From positions 1 to 13,640 of the forward strand of contig JAWOEH010000086.1 in assembly GCA_046482855.1 (NCBI GenBank): DNA of 13,640 nt. Direction: 5' to 3'. Both the position numbers and the translations under genes were made by a program. Position 1 is the first letter of the stretch. The number at the start of each line of letters is the position of its first letter. This DNA comes from CAYVSF01 sp046482855. GTDB taxonomy: Bacteria > Bacteroidota > Bacteroidia > Bacteroidales > UBA12077. The notes beneath the pieces were generated by a model. The model was not told where the DNA came from. It saw only the letters and a program-made list of their open reading frames with translations, and did no database searches. Below are positions 1 to 6,742 of the stretch, in pieces.

Positions 1-688
1 TATAACCCGTTTCCTCATAAAGCTGATCCTTTATCTCTTCGCTGATAATCGACTGCAGCTGAGCCACCAATGTAGGATAGGGGTGAGGCCCTACGACGGA
101 ACCCATGAGGTAAAAGGTCTCCTCCGGGCGTCGGCTCCAAGCCCGGAGGGCTTCGTTTATCGCATCTTTTAAGGTACCATTGCCCGATTTCGCAGGAATT
201 ACATTCGCACCCAACATTCTCATCCGTTGCACATTCGTGGCCTGTCGCTCCATGTCGGTTTGCCCCATGTAAATGGTGCAGGAAAGATCCAGTAATGCAC
301 ATACGGTAGCCGTTGCAACGCCATGTTGTCCCGCTCCGGTTTCGGCTATGATCTCTTTCTTATTCAAAGCTTGTGCTATCAGAGCCTGACCAACAGTGTT
401 ATTTATTTTATGCGAACCGGTATGAGTCAGATCTTCCCGTTTTAAATAAATCTGATACCCATACTTCTGCGATAAACGATTTGCATAATATAGCGGTGTG
501 GGACGACCAACATATTGTTGCAATAATTTTTTGTAGGCTGTACGAAAGTGCGATGACTCCAAAACTTCTTGATATCGGGCTGTTAATTCAGTAATATTTG
601 CCTGAAGGATTTCAGGAATAAAGGCTCCGCCATAACGACCATAGAACCCCTTTTTATTTGCGCTTAATGTTATTGTCTCTTTGTTCAT
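1..688 (-). CDS. trpB: Tryptophan synthase beta chain, 3' end cut by window edge
   Basis: TrpB condenses indole with L-serine to give tryptophan, using PLP, in an alpha2-beta2 complex with TrpA in the cytoplasm. The ATG at 688 begins MNKETITLSANKKGFYGRYG, and 229 codons are open to the window edge; the family is about 390-410 residues, so the C-terminal 40% or so lies outside. Visible family motifs are GRYGGAFIPE (residues 18-27), GRPTPLYYA (61-69), LKREDLTHTGSHK (82-94) with the PLP-binding Lys at 94, ETGAGQHGVA, ERQATNVQRMRMLGA and GPHPYPTLV. The start overlaps the trpF stop as ATGA, which suggests translational coupling. trpA is expected next, off the left edge. I saw no frameshift. The family assignment is secure. 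Confidence 0.97.
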   Translation of the reverse strand, partial: MNKETITLSANKKGFYGRYGGAFIPEILQANITELTARYQEVLESSHFRTAYKKLLQQYVGRPTPLYYANRLSQKYGYQIYLKREDLTHTGSHKINNTVGQALIAQALNKKEIIAETGAGQHGVATATVCALLDLSCTIYMGQTDMERQATNVQRMRMLGANVIPAKSGNGTLKDAINEALRAWSRRPEETFYLMGSVVGPHPYPTLVAQLQSIISEEIKDQLYEETGY

Positions 689-1320
689 GATAAGGCTTTT
701 AGAAATTTAGTTAGTACATCTGTATCTTTTTTGCCTGCAGCTACTTCAAATCCGCTATTCAGGTCTATTCCATGAAATTTAGAGTGCTTTAGCTCTTTTA
801 GAGCACTTACATGTTGAGGGGTGATTCCTCCACTCAGAATAAAGGGGGTAGTACCCTGGTAACGTTCCAGATGTTGCCAGTTAAAGCGATGGCCATTGCC
901 CCCGGGAGCTTTGCCGGCTGTATCAAACAGGAAGAAATCACAGGTCTCCTCATAGGCATCTGTGAGGATTTGGCTGTGCTTATCCTGTATAGAAAACGCT
1001 TTTATCACGCGAAATGAGTATGTACGTAATTGCTCGCATAATGCAGGGGATTCGGTGCCATGAAGCTGTATCCAGTCCAAGGGGAATTGCCTGTGCACAT
1101 TCAGGATCTCGCTCATGTCGGCATCTACAAATACGCCTACACGTTTGCCTTCTATTGGTTGAGTTCGACTAGCCAGAGAGGGTAAGAGATCTTTGCTCAC
1201 ATAACGAGGTGAAGGGGGATAAAAGATAAATCCATAAAGATCGGGGGCTATTTCCTTAGTAAATATCAGCTCAATGTTCTCGGCCTCTCTTAAACCGCAA
1301 ATTTTACTGAGTAGCTTCAT
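685..1320 (-). CDS. trpF: Phosphoribosylanthranilate isomerase
   Basis: TrpF converts N-(5-phosphoribosyl)anthranilate to its 1-(carboxyphenylamino)-deoxyribulose phosphate isomer (an Amadori rearrangement) on a TIM barrel. The 211-residue length is usual for a stand-alone enzyme. KICGL at 6-10 supplies the catalytic Cys8, VGVFVDAD lies at 61-68, and FLFDTAGKAPGGNG at 130-143 supplies the expected general-acid Asp133. FILSGGITPQHV and GIDLNSGFE form the phosphate-binding C-terminal strands. The loop reads GGNG where GGTG is more common, a mild change. The start lies inside the end of trpC (17-nt overlap) and the stop overlaps the trpB start by 4 nt, so it sits within a tightly coupled polycistron. 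No second domain is fused to it. Confidence 0.96.
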   Translation of the reverse strand: MKLLSKICGLREAENIELIFTKEIAPDLYGFIFYPPSPRYVSKDLLPSLASRTQPIEGKRVGVFVDADMSEILNVHRQFPLDWIQLHGTESPALCEQLRTYSFRVIKAFSIQDKHSQILTDAYEETCDFFLFDTAGKAPGGNGHRFNWQHLERYQGTTPFILSGGITPQHVSALKELKHSKFHGIDLNSGFEVAAGKKDTDVLTKFLKALS

Positions 1321-2122
1321 AATTTATTTCCTTTCTTATGTCTTTCAATTTTTTGCTAAATTGCTTGCAAGCCTTTCCCGGTTGGCTCTCTTCCATGAAC
1401 AGAGTACCCATCAGGAAACCTTTGTATCCTGCAGATTCAAGGGCTATAATATCTTCGGGTTTCCTTATTCCGCTTTCGGCAATGGCCAGACAATTGGAAG
1501 GAACCTCTTTGATTATGGCTAGTTGCTGCTCAATGGATACCTTGAAGGTTGTTAAGTCTCGCGCATTTACCCCTATAAGGCTGGCTTTCGCCGGCACTTT
1601 CTCTAATTCCTTAGCATCATGAATCTCTGTTACAACCTCCAGACCTAAATCGTACGCCTGACTATGCAGATCTTTAAGCTGTTGTTTTGTATTCACGGCA
1701 GCTATCAGGAGTACCGCATCGGCCCCATATGCCTTTGCTTCAATGAGCTGATAAGGGCTGATAATAAAGTCCTTCTGGAGTATCGGGCAATAATTCATCT
1801 CTCTTGCCTTTTGAAGATCCCGGAGTGAACCGTTAAAATATTTCTCATCCGTGAGAATTGACAGAGCTGAAGAGCCTGCTTGCATATAGGCAACGGTTGT
1901 TTCGGCAACCTGGGCCTCTGTATTAATCATGCCTGCACTTGGTGAGGCGCGCTTGAATTCGCTTATGATACCGGTTTTGTCCTTTCGCTCCAGGTAGTGA
2001 GCTAAGGATACCGTACCTGTAGAGAAAAAGAGAGATTGTTGTAGTAGTTTTTCGGGGTATAAAGAAGCCCTTAAAGCGACTTCCTGCCGTTTATGTTGAA
2101 TAATCGTATCAAGATAGCTCAT
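1304..2122 (-). CDS. trpC: Indole-3-glycerol phosphate synthase
   Basis: TrpC closes the indole ring by decarboxylation and dehydration of the product made by TrpF. The protein has 272 residues, normal for a monofunctional enzyme. The TIM-barrel active-site motifs are all present: GIISEFKRASPSAG at 51-64 (Glu55 and Lys57), ALSILTDEKYF at 86-96, LQKDFIISPYQ at 115-125 with the catalytic Lys117, IGVNARDLTTF, and AIAESGIRKPEDI near the C terminus. The start ATG overlaps the trpD stop as ATGA, and the C-terminal codons overlap the start of trpF by 17 nt. TrpC and TrpF are separate proteins here, unlike the fused enterobacterial enzyme. Confidence 0.97.
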   Translation of the reverse strand: MSYLDTIIQHKRQEVALRASLYPEKLLQQSLFFSTGTVSLAHYLERKDKTGIISEFKRASPSAGMINTEAQVAETTVAYMQAGSSALSILTDEKYFNGSLRDLQKAREMNYCPILQKDFIISPYQLIEAKAYGADAVLLIAAVNTKQQLKDLHSQAYDLGLEVVTEIHDAKELEKVPAKASLIGVNARDLTTFKVSIEQQLAIIKEVPSNCLAIAESGIRKPEDIIALESAGYKGFLMGTLFMEESQPGKACKQFSKKLKDIRKEINYEATQ

Positions 2123-3117
2123 GAGGGTAAGTTTATGAATGTTTCAAATGCAGTAAATGCTTGTTTTTCTTTTAGGGAAATTTGTGCTTCCTTATAACAA
2201 GCCTGTAGTGTGAGATGGGGATAATAGGTTTGCAACGCATGTGCAGCATTGGCCAGAACTACCTGCTCCTGCGGTTGAGTCCCTTTCCCCCGCAGTATAT
2301 TTACAAACAGGTCGGCTGCTTCCTGTACGGTTCTGCCCCCTTTAAGTGCCTCTGTCGACACTCGCGGGAAAGGCACCGAAATACCCGGTTGTTGCAGTGT
2401 TATACCAGTATTGGCGTAACATTTATAATCTCTGGTGAGGGAAATTTCATCATACCCATCGCTGCTATGCACTATGCAATAGGTTCGGTTTTCCTTTTGC
2501 AATACATAGTGATACAGCCGCGCAAGGTCATACCCGTAAACACCGGTAAATTGGTGGCTGGGGTTTGCCGGGTTTACCATGGGCCCCAAAAGGTTAAAAA
2601 AGGTTTTTACACCCATCGCCTTGCGGATAGGAGCAACTCTTTTCATAGCCGGATGGAAGAGCGGGGCATGGAGAATGCAAATGCCCGCTTTTGCAAGCTG
2701 TTTTTTAAGTTTTTCGGGTTGAGCTGTAAAAGTATGCCCCAAAGCCTCAAGAACATTGGACGAACCGCTGATAGAAGAGACTCCGTAGTTCCCATGTTTC
2801 GTGACTTTGGCGCCCGCTCCGGCAACCACAAAGGCAGCTAGCGTTGAGATGTTGAATGCATCTTTCCCATCGCCACCCGTGCCGCATAAATCAATGGTAT
2901 TTTGTTCTCCTAAATCCAGGGTTTCGGCCTTTTCCTGCATGGCTTTCCGGAATCCGATAAACTCAGTCAAGGTGATTCTTCGCATACGAAATACCGATAA
3001 AAAAGCTGCTACCTGTTCAGGGGGGATATCTCCCTCTGCTATGGCTTTCATATGTTGGTAGGCATTATCCTGGCTCAGGGATTTCTGCTGGAACAGAGAT
3101 TCTAGTGTTGTTTTCAT
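2119..3117 (-). CDS. trpD: Anthranilate phosphoribosyltransferase
   Basis: TrpD transfers phosphoribose from PRPP to anthranilate, the second committed step of tryptophan synthesis. I place the start at the ATG at 3117 (MKTTLESLFQQKS), giving 332 residues, the usual length. The open frame continues upstream for another 74 codons to 3339, but that stretch lies inside trpG on the same strand and resembles no TrpD N terminus. Visible motifs are the PRPP loop DLCGTGGDGKDAFNISTL (76-93), KHGNYGVSSISGSS (107-120, with the KHGN anthranilate/PRPP site) and RKAMGVKTFFNLLGPMVNP. The gap to trpG is 16 nt and the stop overlaps the trpC start. No glutaminase domain is fused to it. Confidence 0.96.
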   Translation of the reverse strand: MKTTLESLFQQKSLSQDNAYQHMKAIAEGDIPPEQVAAFLSVFRMRRITLTEFIGFRKAMQEKAETLDLGEQNTIDLCGTGGDGKDAFNISTLAAFVVAGAGAKVTKHGNYGVSSISGSSNVLEALGHTFTAQPEKLKKQLAKAGICILHAPLFHPAMKRVAPIRKAMGVKTFFNLLGPMVNPANPSHQFTGVYGYDLARLYHYVLQKENRTYCIVHSSDGYDEISLTRDYKCYANTGITLQQPGISVPFPRVSTEALKGGRTVQEAADLFVNILRGKGTQPQEQVVLANAAHALQTYYPHLTLQACYKEAQISLKEKQAFTAFETFINLPS

Positions 3118-3133
3118 AATGATGGATATTTTA

Positions 3134-3784
3134 TTAGCAATAGAGGCCGTTAATAGTTGGAATGGTAAATTTCCCAGCGTGAGAAGTTGGCAACTCTGGT
3201 GTTTGATCTTCCCGAAGGATAGCAAGAAAATTAGCCAGTAGCTTGTTCCCTTCAGGCGTGAGAATCGATTCCGGGTGAAACTGCACCCCATAAATCGGTT
3301 GTATTTCATGTTCGATAACCATGGGATAGCCGGAATCATCAGTGGCCGTTATGCGCATCGCTTCTCCGGGGGCGGTTTCATCTACTACCCACGAATGGTA
3401 ACGACCGACTAAAATGGGAAGGTTTAACTCTTTGAATAAAGAGCTTTTCGAAACATTTGATAAGGTTGTTTGCACTCCATGCACTACTTGTGTAAGTTGC
3501 TTTAACTTCCCTTTGAAGTGTTGGGCAATAGCTTGCATTCCTAAACAAATGCCTAAAACAGGCATCGTGGCAGGCAACTGCTTCAGAAACTTCAATAGAT
3601 CTCCTGACTCTTCGGGCAGACCCGGCCCGGGTGAGATAATGATCCCATGGTAAGAGTGAATAGTGGCCATGGGAATTTCATCATTTTTTACCACATCACA
3701 TTGAGCTCCCAGATCGATTAAAGCCTGATAGATGTTATAGGTAAAGGAATCGTAGTTGTCAATAAGAAGTAGTTTCGGATTCAT
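3134..3784 (-). CDS. trpG: Anthranilate synthase component II (glutamine amidotransferase)
   Basis: TrpG hydrolyses glutamine and channels ammonia to TrpE for anthranilate synthesis. It is a class I amidotransferase: DNYDSFTYNIYQ at 9-20, the oxyanion loop SPGPG at 51-55, the nucleophile elbow GICLGMQA with Cys80, the VHG motif at 101-103, and the HPES triad end with His170 and Glu172. The protein has 216 residues. About 25 follow the last recognisable amidotransferase segment (LLANFLAIL, ending at 190), which is longer than the usual 187-195 residue form; the tail reads through without a frameshift. The gene is 17 nt from trpE and 16 nt from trpD. The same fold serves PabA, but the operon context makes TrpG the better call. 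Confidence 0.96.
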   Translation of the reverse strand: MNPKLLLIDNYDSFTYNIYQALIDLGAQCDVVKNDEIPMATIHSYHGIIISPGPGLPEESGDLLKFLKQLPATMPVLGICLGMQAIAQHFKGKLKQLTQVVHGVQTTLSNVSKSSLFKELNLPILVGRYHSWVVDETAPGEAMRITATDDSGYPMVIEHEIQPIYGVQFHPESILTPEGNKLLANFLAILREDQTPELPTSHAGKFTIPTINGLYC

Positions 3785-3801
3785 ATTGTTATGTTTTCTG
3801 T

Positions 3802-5205
3802 TTATAAAATGTGTTCGGTTGAGTTTGATGCTTGACGGGTTGCCAGAAATAGTGCTTCTAATTTTTGTTGCATCTCTGCCATTTCCCTCTGAATATTGGA
3901 AACTGCTACAATTCCGGCGCCTGCCTGATAATACAGCCTGTTATTCTGGCTTAAAAGAGTACGAATAGTAATGGCTTGCCGGATATTTCCATTCAGGCTA
4001 AAGAAGCCCACAGCACCTCCGTACCAACGCCGAGGTGTAGCCTCATACTGCTGAATGAGTTCAAGGGCTTTAGCCTTTGGTGCTCCAGTAAGGGTTCCGG
4101 CAGGGAACGTGCTAAGAAATACCTCGATGCTGGTTCTATTATCAGGTATTTCGCCACGCACACTGGAGACCATATGATGCACATGGCTGTAGCTTTCAAT
4201 GGTTTTGAATGCCTCCACAACAATGTTTTTTGTATCTATTCCTAAGTCGTTTCGGGCAAGATCTACCAGCATTACATGTTCTGCATTTTCCTTGGGATCG
4301 TCCATTAGCTGTTGAATGGCCAGGTGATCCTCTGCTAGCTCAACTGTGCGGGGGCAAGTCCCGGCTATCGGTTTTACACGAGCTGTTTTATTGTCAACCG
4401 ATAATTGCAGTTCCGGAGAGGAGCCTAATAACCGGTAATTGCCATAATCGAAGTAAAACAAATAGGGAGAGGGATTTAGGGCGCGCAATTGTCGGTAAAC
4501 CTGAAAATCGTCTCCTTGAAATTCCGCGCTATAATTTCGTGACAGCACCAGTTGGAAGGTATCGCCACGCTTGCAATGATCGATGGCCTGTTTTATGGCA
4601 TCACTCAGATAATGGTCTTCCACACTGGGTTTGGGCATTGTCTGCAGTTCGAAGGGGAAATCCAATACTGCATTGTCTGACAATCTATCGAGGATAAAAC
4701 TGCTTTGAAACGATTCTTCAGCCAAACAATTTTCGATGAGATATAATTTGTGCCGATTAGGATCGAATACCAATACAAAACGGAACAAGGCATAAGTAAA
4801 AACAACATCCGTATGAGCGAGTGATCTTTTTGTTAACGGTTTTTTCAATTCATAAGCTTCAAAAGAAGTGTGACCAAAGAGGCCATTGTGCACTGATTGA
4901 GAGCCTTCGATATGCAGCTGTGCAAGAAATTGTGTATAGAGATCAACAAAGTCATTTTCCTTTGTGTAGCGAATTTCTTCTTTTTGCTGGGGGGTAATAC
5001 AGTTTAGTTGATGGGGAGTGGCCGATAGTTCAATTAAAGGTTCTAAACATACATAAGAGTGGTTATCTTCCTCTCCATTGGAAGTATTACACTCAAACAG
5101 CAAAGAGCGGGCAACTGTGTCCCTCAAGCGAGCATAGGCTTGAACCGGTGTAATGCTGTCGACAGCAATTTCGGTTTGCCGGGTTTTTACATGAATGGGT
5201 TGCAT
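3802..5205 (-). CDS. trpE: Anthranilate synthase component I
   Basis: TrpE makes anthranilate from chorismate using ammonia from TrpG, the committed and normally feedback-inhibited step. The 467-residue protein has the chorismate-binding C-terminal half intact: NPSPYLFYFDYGNYRLLGSS (a stretch that lines the Trp pocket in known TrpEs), PIAGTCPRT, DDPKENAEHVMLVDLARNDLG, and FPAGTLTGAPKAKALELI, with GGAVGFFSLNG near the end. In the N-terminal regulatory region the segment equivalent to LLES reads LFEC (residues 36-39), so the Ser associated with tryptophan feedback binding appears to be Cys. The ATG at 5205 lies about 22 nt beyond the second attenuator's T-run, so expression depends on reading through two upstream terminators. 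PabB is the alternative family, but context and NPSPY favour TrpE. Confidence 0.96.
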   Translation of the reverse strand: MQPIHVKTRQTEIAVDSITPVQAYARLRDTVARSLLFECNTSNGEEDNHSYVCLEPLIELSATPHQLNCITPQQKEEIRYTKENDFVDLYTQFLAQLHIEGSQSVHNGLFGHTSFEAYELKKPLTKRSLAHTDVVFTYALFRFVLVFDPNRHKLYLIENCLAEESFQSSFILDRLSDNAVLDFPFELQTMPKPSVEDHYLSDAIKQAIDHCKRGDTFQLVLSRNYSAEFQGDDFQVYRQLRALNPSPYLFYFDYGNYRLLGSSPELQLSVDNKTARVKPIAGTCPRTVELAEDHLAIQQLMDDPKENAEHVMLVDLARNDLGIDTKNIVVEAFKTIESYSHVHHMVSSVRGEIPDNRTSIEVFLSTFPAGTLTGAPKAKALELIQQYEATPRRWYGGAVGFFSLNGNIRQAITIRTLLSQNNRLYYQAGAGIVAVSNIQREMAEMQQKLEALFLATRQASNSTEHIL

Positions 5206-5226
5206 GGATTTAAGAGTTTAATGAAA

Positions 5227-5258
5227 CAAAAAAGGCCTGTCGTGATTCCGACAGGCCT
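5227..5258 (-). terminator. trp attenuator 2, terminator hairpin
   Basis: The stem is 10 perfect base pairs (5258-5249 with 5242-5233, arm AGGCCTGTCG) around a 6-nt loop, followed on the minus strand by a T-run (TTTTT, then GTTT). This is a textbook intrinsic terminator, 22 nt or so before the trpE ATG. It would stop transcription before the structural genes unless disrupted by the alternative pairing described under leader peptide 2. Confidence 0.93.
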
Positions 5259-5283
5259 GCTTAAAGTTTGGGCATAGGAGTGA

Positions 5284-5346
5284 TCACAACCAGGGGAAAT
5301 TTCCTTGTTGCCACCACCAAGCCATATTTTTAGAAATATTCATCAT
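5284..5346 (-). CDS. trp leader peptide 2 (trpE-proximal)
   Basis: A 20-codon frame encodes MMNISKNMAWWWQQGNFPWL, with three consecutive Trp codons (10-12) and a fourth at 19, then TGA; it may start at the second Met. It lies between the two terminators. RNA segments fit a classical attenuator. CAACAAGG just after the Trp run (5310-5303) can pair with CCTGGTTG (5294-5287). That second segment, extended to 5283, can instead pair with ATCACGACAGG (5246-5236) in the loop and 3' arm of terminator 2. A ribosome stalled on the Trp codons would cover the first segment and free the second; one reaching the stop would cover the second and let the terminator form. The pairings are by eye. No Shine-Dalgarno is visible, as is common in Bacteroidota. 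Confidence 0.9.
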   Translation of the reverse strand: MMNISKNMAWWWQQGNFPWL

Positions 5347-5366
5347 TGTGTTTATCGATTTTTACT

Positions 5367-5411
5367 TAAAACAAGAAGCCCATCGCGAGTGGCGATGGGC
5401 TTCTTGTTTTA
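5367..5411 (-). terminator. trp attenuator 1, terminator hairpin
   Basis: A 16-bp perfect stem (5371-5386 with 5392-5407) has a 5-nt loop and extends to about 20 bp through flanking A:T pairs. On the minus strand the core arm is GAAGCCCATCGC, and the 3' side ends CTTCTTGTTTTAAG. The stem is longer and stronger than that of attenuator 2, but its T-run is interrupted, so efficiency is uncertain. It lies between leader peptide 1 and leader peptide 2, so reading through it is needed to make leader 2 at all. Confidence 0.88.
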
Positions 5412-5431
5412 TTGGACATGGCACATCTGGC

Positions 5432-5491
5432 TCACGATTGTTCGTTAGCTTTTTTGTACCACCACCAGTTATTTTGTTTGTTTATTGTCAT
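5432..5491 (-). CDS. trp leader peptide 1 (promoter-proximal)
   Basis: A 19-codon frame encodes MTINKQNNWWWYKKANEQS followed by TGA, with Trp codons at 9-11. It starts about 11 nt after the predicted transcription start. The third Trp codon and the Tyr codon (TGGTACA, 5461-5455) can pair with TGTGCCA (5425-5419). The stop-codon region (CGTGAG, 5436-5431, plus GATG.GC, 5427-5421) can instead pair with the loop and arms of terminator 1, giving mutually exclusive folds of the kind known for ribosome-mediated attenuation. The peptide sequence and its terminator differ from those of leader 2 except for the Trp run, so this is not a recent duplication. Too short for homology; the call rests on the Trp run, position and hairpins. 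Confidence 0.88.
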   Translation of the reverse strand: MTINKQNNWWWYKKANEQS

Positions 5492-5508
5492 ATTTTCTTA
5501 TTCTGAGG

Positions 5509-5541
5509 CAAATATAAATAAATTGCCAGATAAAAATCAAG
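5509..5541 (-). promoter_or_regulatory. trp operon promoter, Bacteroidota type
   Basis: On the minus strand the -7 element TATATTTG (5516-5509) matches TAnnTTTG exactly. An upstream CTTG (5541-5538) lies 21 nt away, within or at the edge of the usual -33 spacing. The predicted start of transcription is near 5502, leaving a very short 5' UTR before leader peptide 1. The promoter is squeezed in immediately after the stop codon of the asparaginase gene. Confidence 0.72.
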
Positions 5542-5553
5542 TAAACGGCAATT
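5521..5553 (-). terminator. Possible weak terminator of the asparaginase gene
   Basis: AATTGCC and GGCAATT (5547-5553 and 5521-5527) form a 7-bp inverted repeat with a 19-nt loop directly after the TAA at 5555, followed on the minus strand by TATTTATATTT. The long loop and A:T content make it a weak candidate, and it overlaps the trp promoter. It may not terminate, in which case some asparaginase transcripts would enter the trp attenuators. Confidence 0.3.
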
Positions 5554-5554
5554 A

Positions 5555-6547
5555 TTATTTTTCTTGTTCTTTAAAGATTGCGACAAATTTATCCCCATTG
5601 CTTTTTGCGTAGGCTCTGAACATCATATTGGTATTAAAAGGCATGGCAACATTGCCGTATTTATCAACGGCAATTACGCCTCCATCTCCTTGAGCGTCCT
5701 TAAGGCGGTTCATGATGAGCTCGTTGGCTGCATCTTTCAATGAAAGCCCTTTGTATTGCATGAGGGCACTGATTTCGTGGGCAACTGTATAGCGGATAAA
5801 ATATTCGCCATGGCCTGTAGCCGAAACGGCACAAGTGGTATTGTTTGCATAGGTTCCAGCCCCTATAATGGGCGAATCACCTATTCGGCCATATTTTTTA
5901 TTGGTCATCCCTCCGGTTGATGTGCCTGCAGCCAGGTTTCCATGAGAGTCCAATACTACACAGCCTACAGTGCCGTGTTTTTCAGCCTTTAATGCTCGTT
6001 GTAACGACTCATAGCGCGATGGCGTTGAAAAATAACCGGAATCAACAATTTCAAGGCCTTGCTCACGAGCAAATTTCGATGCCCCTTTTCCCGATAGAAG
6101 CACATGTTCGGAGTTTTTCATAACGGCAATAGCCGCCGAAATGGGGCTTTTGATGTCACTTACACCCGAAACCGCTCCGGCATTCAGGTTTTTGCCCAAC
6201 ATAATGGATGCATCCAATTCATGAAAGCCATCATGATTGAATACGGCTCCTTTTCCGGCATTGAACAGCGGGCTATTCTCCAGTACATGGATAACTTGCT
6301 CAATAACCTCTTCGGCAGGTTTGCCCTGTTCAAGCAAAGTAACACCTTTTGTTAACGCCTCCTGCAGTTTGGCTTTATATTCTGACCGATGGGCATCACT
6401 CATAGAGTCGGGATTGGTATTACCTGCGCCACCATGAATGGCTATTGCATAGGTTTGCTTATTATCCTCAGAGGGTTGGTCCTGATTTGAGCAGCCCGCG
6501 AAAATAATAGCCAGCATGGAAATAAAAAGGGTGGTGATTGTTTTCAT
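5555..6547 (-). CDS. Lipoprotein isoaspartyl peptidase / L-asparaginase (Ntn-hydrolase, type 2)
   Basis: This family cleaves isoaspartyl dipeptides and L-asparagine; the precursor cuts itself before a Thr, which becomes the N-terminal nucleophile. The 330-residue product begins with a hydrophobic signal and a lipobox ending FAGC (Cys19), so it is probably exported and lipid-anchored, unlike cytoplasmic IaaA. AIAIHGGAGN at 34-43 opens the enzyme domain, LFNAGKGAVFN lies at 94-104, and GTVGCVVLD at 192-200 places the autocleavage Thr at 193. STGGMTNKKYGRIGDSPIIGAG holds the substrate-binding Arg221 and Asp224, and TGHGEYF follows. Length and motifs are complete. It faces away from the sulfatase gene and lies directly upstream of the trp promoter in the same direction. 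Exact substrate is not decided by sequence; it may scavenge damaged peptides in the periplasm. Confidence 0.93.
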   Translation of the reverse strand: MKTITTLFISMLAIIFAGCSNQDQPSEDNKQTYAIAIHGGAGNTNPDSMSDAHRSEYKAKLQEALTKGVTLLEQGKPAEEVIEQVIHVLENSPLFNAGKGAVFNHDGFHELDASIMLGKNLNAGAVSGVSDIKSPISAAIAVMKNSEHVLLSGKGASKFAREQGLEIVDSGYFSTPSRYESLQRALKAEKHGTVGCVVLDSHGNLAAGTSTGGMTNKKYGRIGDSPIIGAGTYANNTTCAVSATGHGEYFIRYTVAHEISALMQYKGLSLKDAANELIMNRLKDAQGDGGVIAVDKYGNVAMPFNTNMMFRAYAKSNGDKFVAIFKEQEK

Positions 6548-6661
6548 AAGTTATTTATTTATAGTGTAATGCTATTTTGCATTTCAGGAATGAGATCTTT
6601 CCACATGGTTTCAATTGTATCGATGCAATGTTAAATATACCTTAAATTACCAAATATCCAT

Positions 6662-6669
6662 TACCTTTG
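6662..6669 (+). promoter_or_regulatory. Candidate -7 element for the sulfatase gene
   Basis: TACCTTTG matches the Bacteroidota TAnnTTTG consensus, 73 nt before the GTG start of the sulfatase gene. I do not see a convincing TTTG-like -33 element at 19-21 nt upstream, so this is only a candidate. The rest of the 195-nt divergent region (6548-6742) shows no other clear signal, and none for the asparaginase gene. Confidence 0.4.
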
Positions 6670-6742
6670 GCGTTTTAATCTTGAGTATTGCTGCCTATGC
6701 TACGCCATGTGCAGCGCATGAATCCTGAAAGATATACAAGAA

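Noticed and set aside
373..594. Plus-strand frame opposite trpB, and similar frames opposite other genes
   Set aside because: These are antisense shadows of confidently identified genes and have no family resemblance.
3118..3339. 74-codon upstream extension of the trpD frame
   Set aside because: It lies wholly within trpG on the same strand and has no TrpD-like sequence; the ATG at 3117 gives the normal family length.
5227..5411. T-box or tryptophan riboswitch upstream of trpE
   Set aside because: No T-box sequence or conserved aptamer is seen, whereas two translated frames with runs of Trp codons explain the terminators directly.
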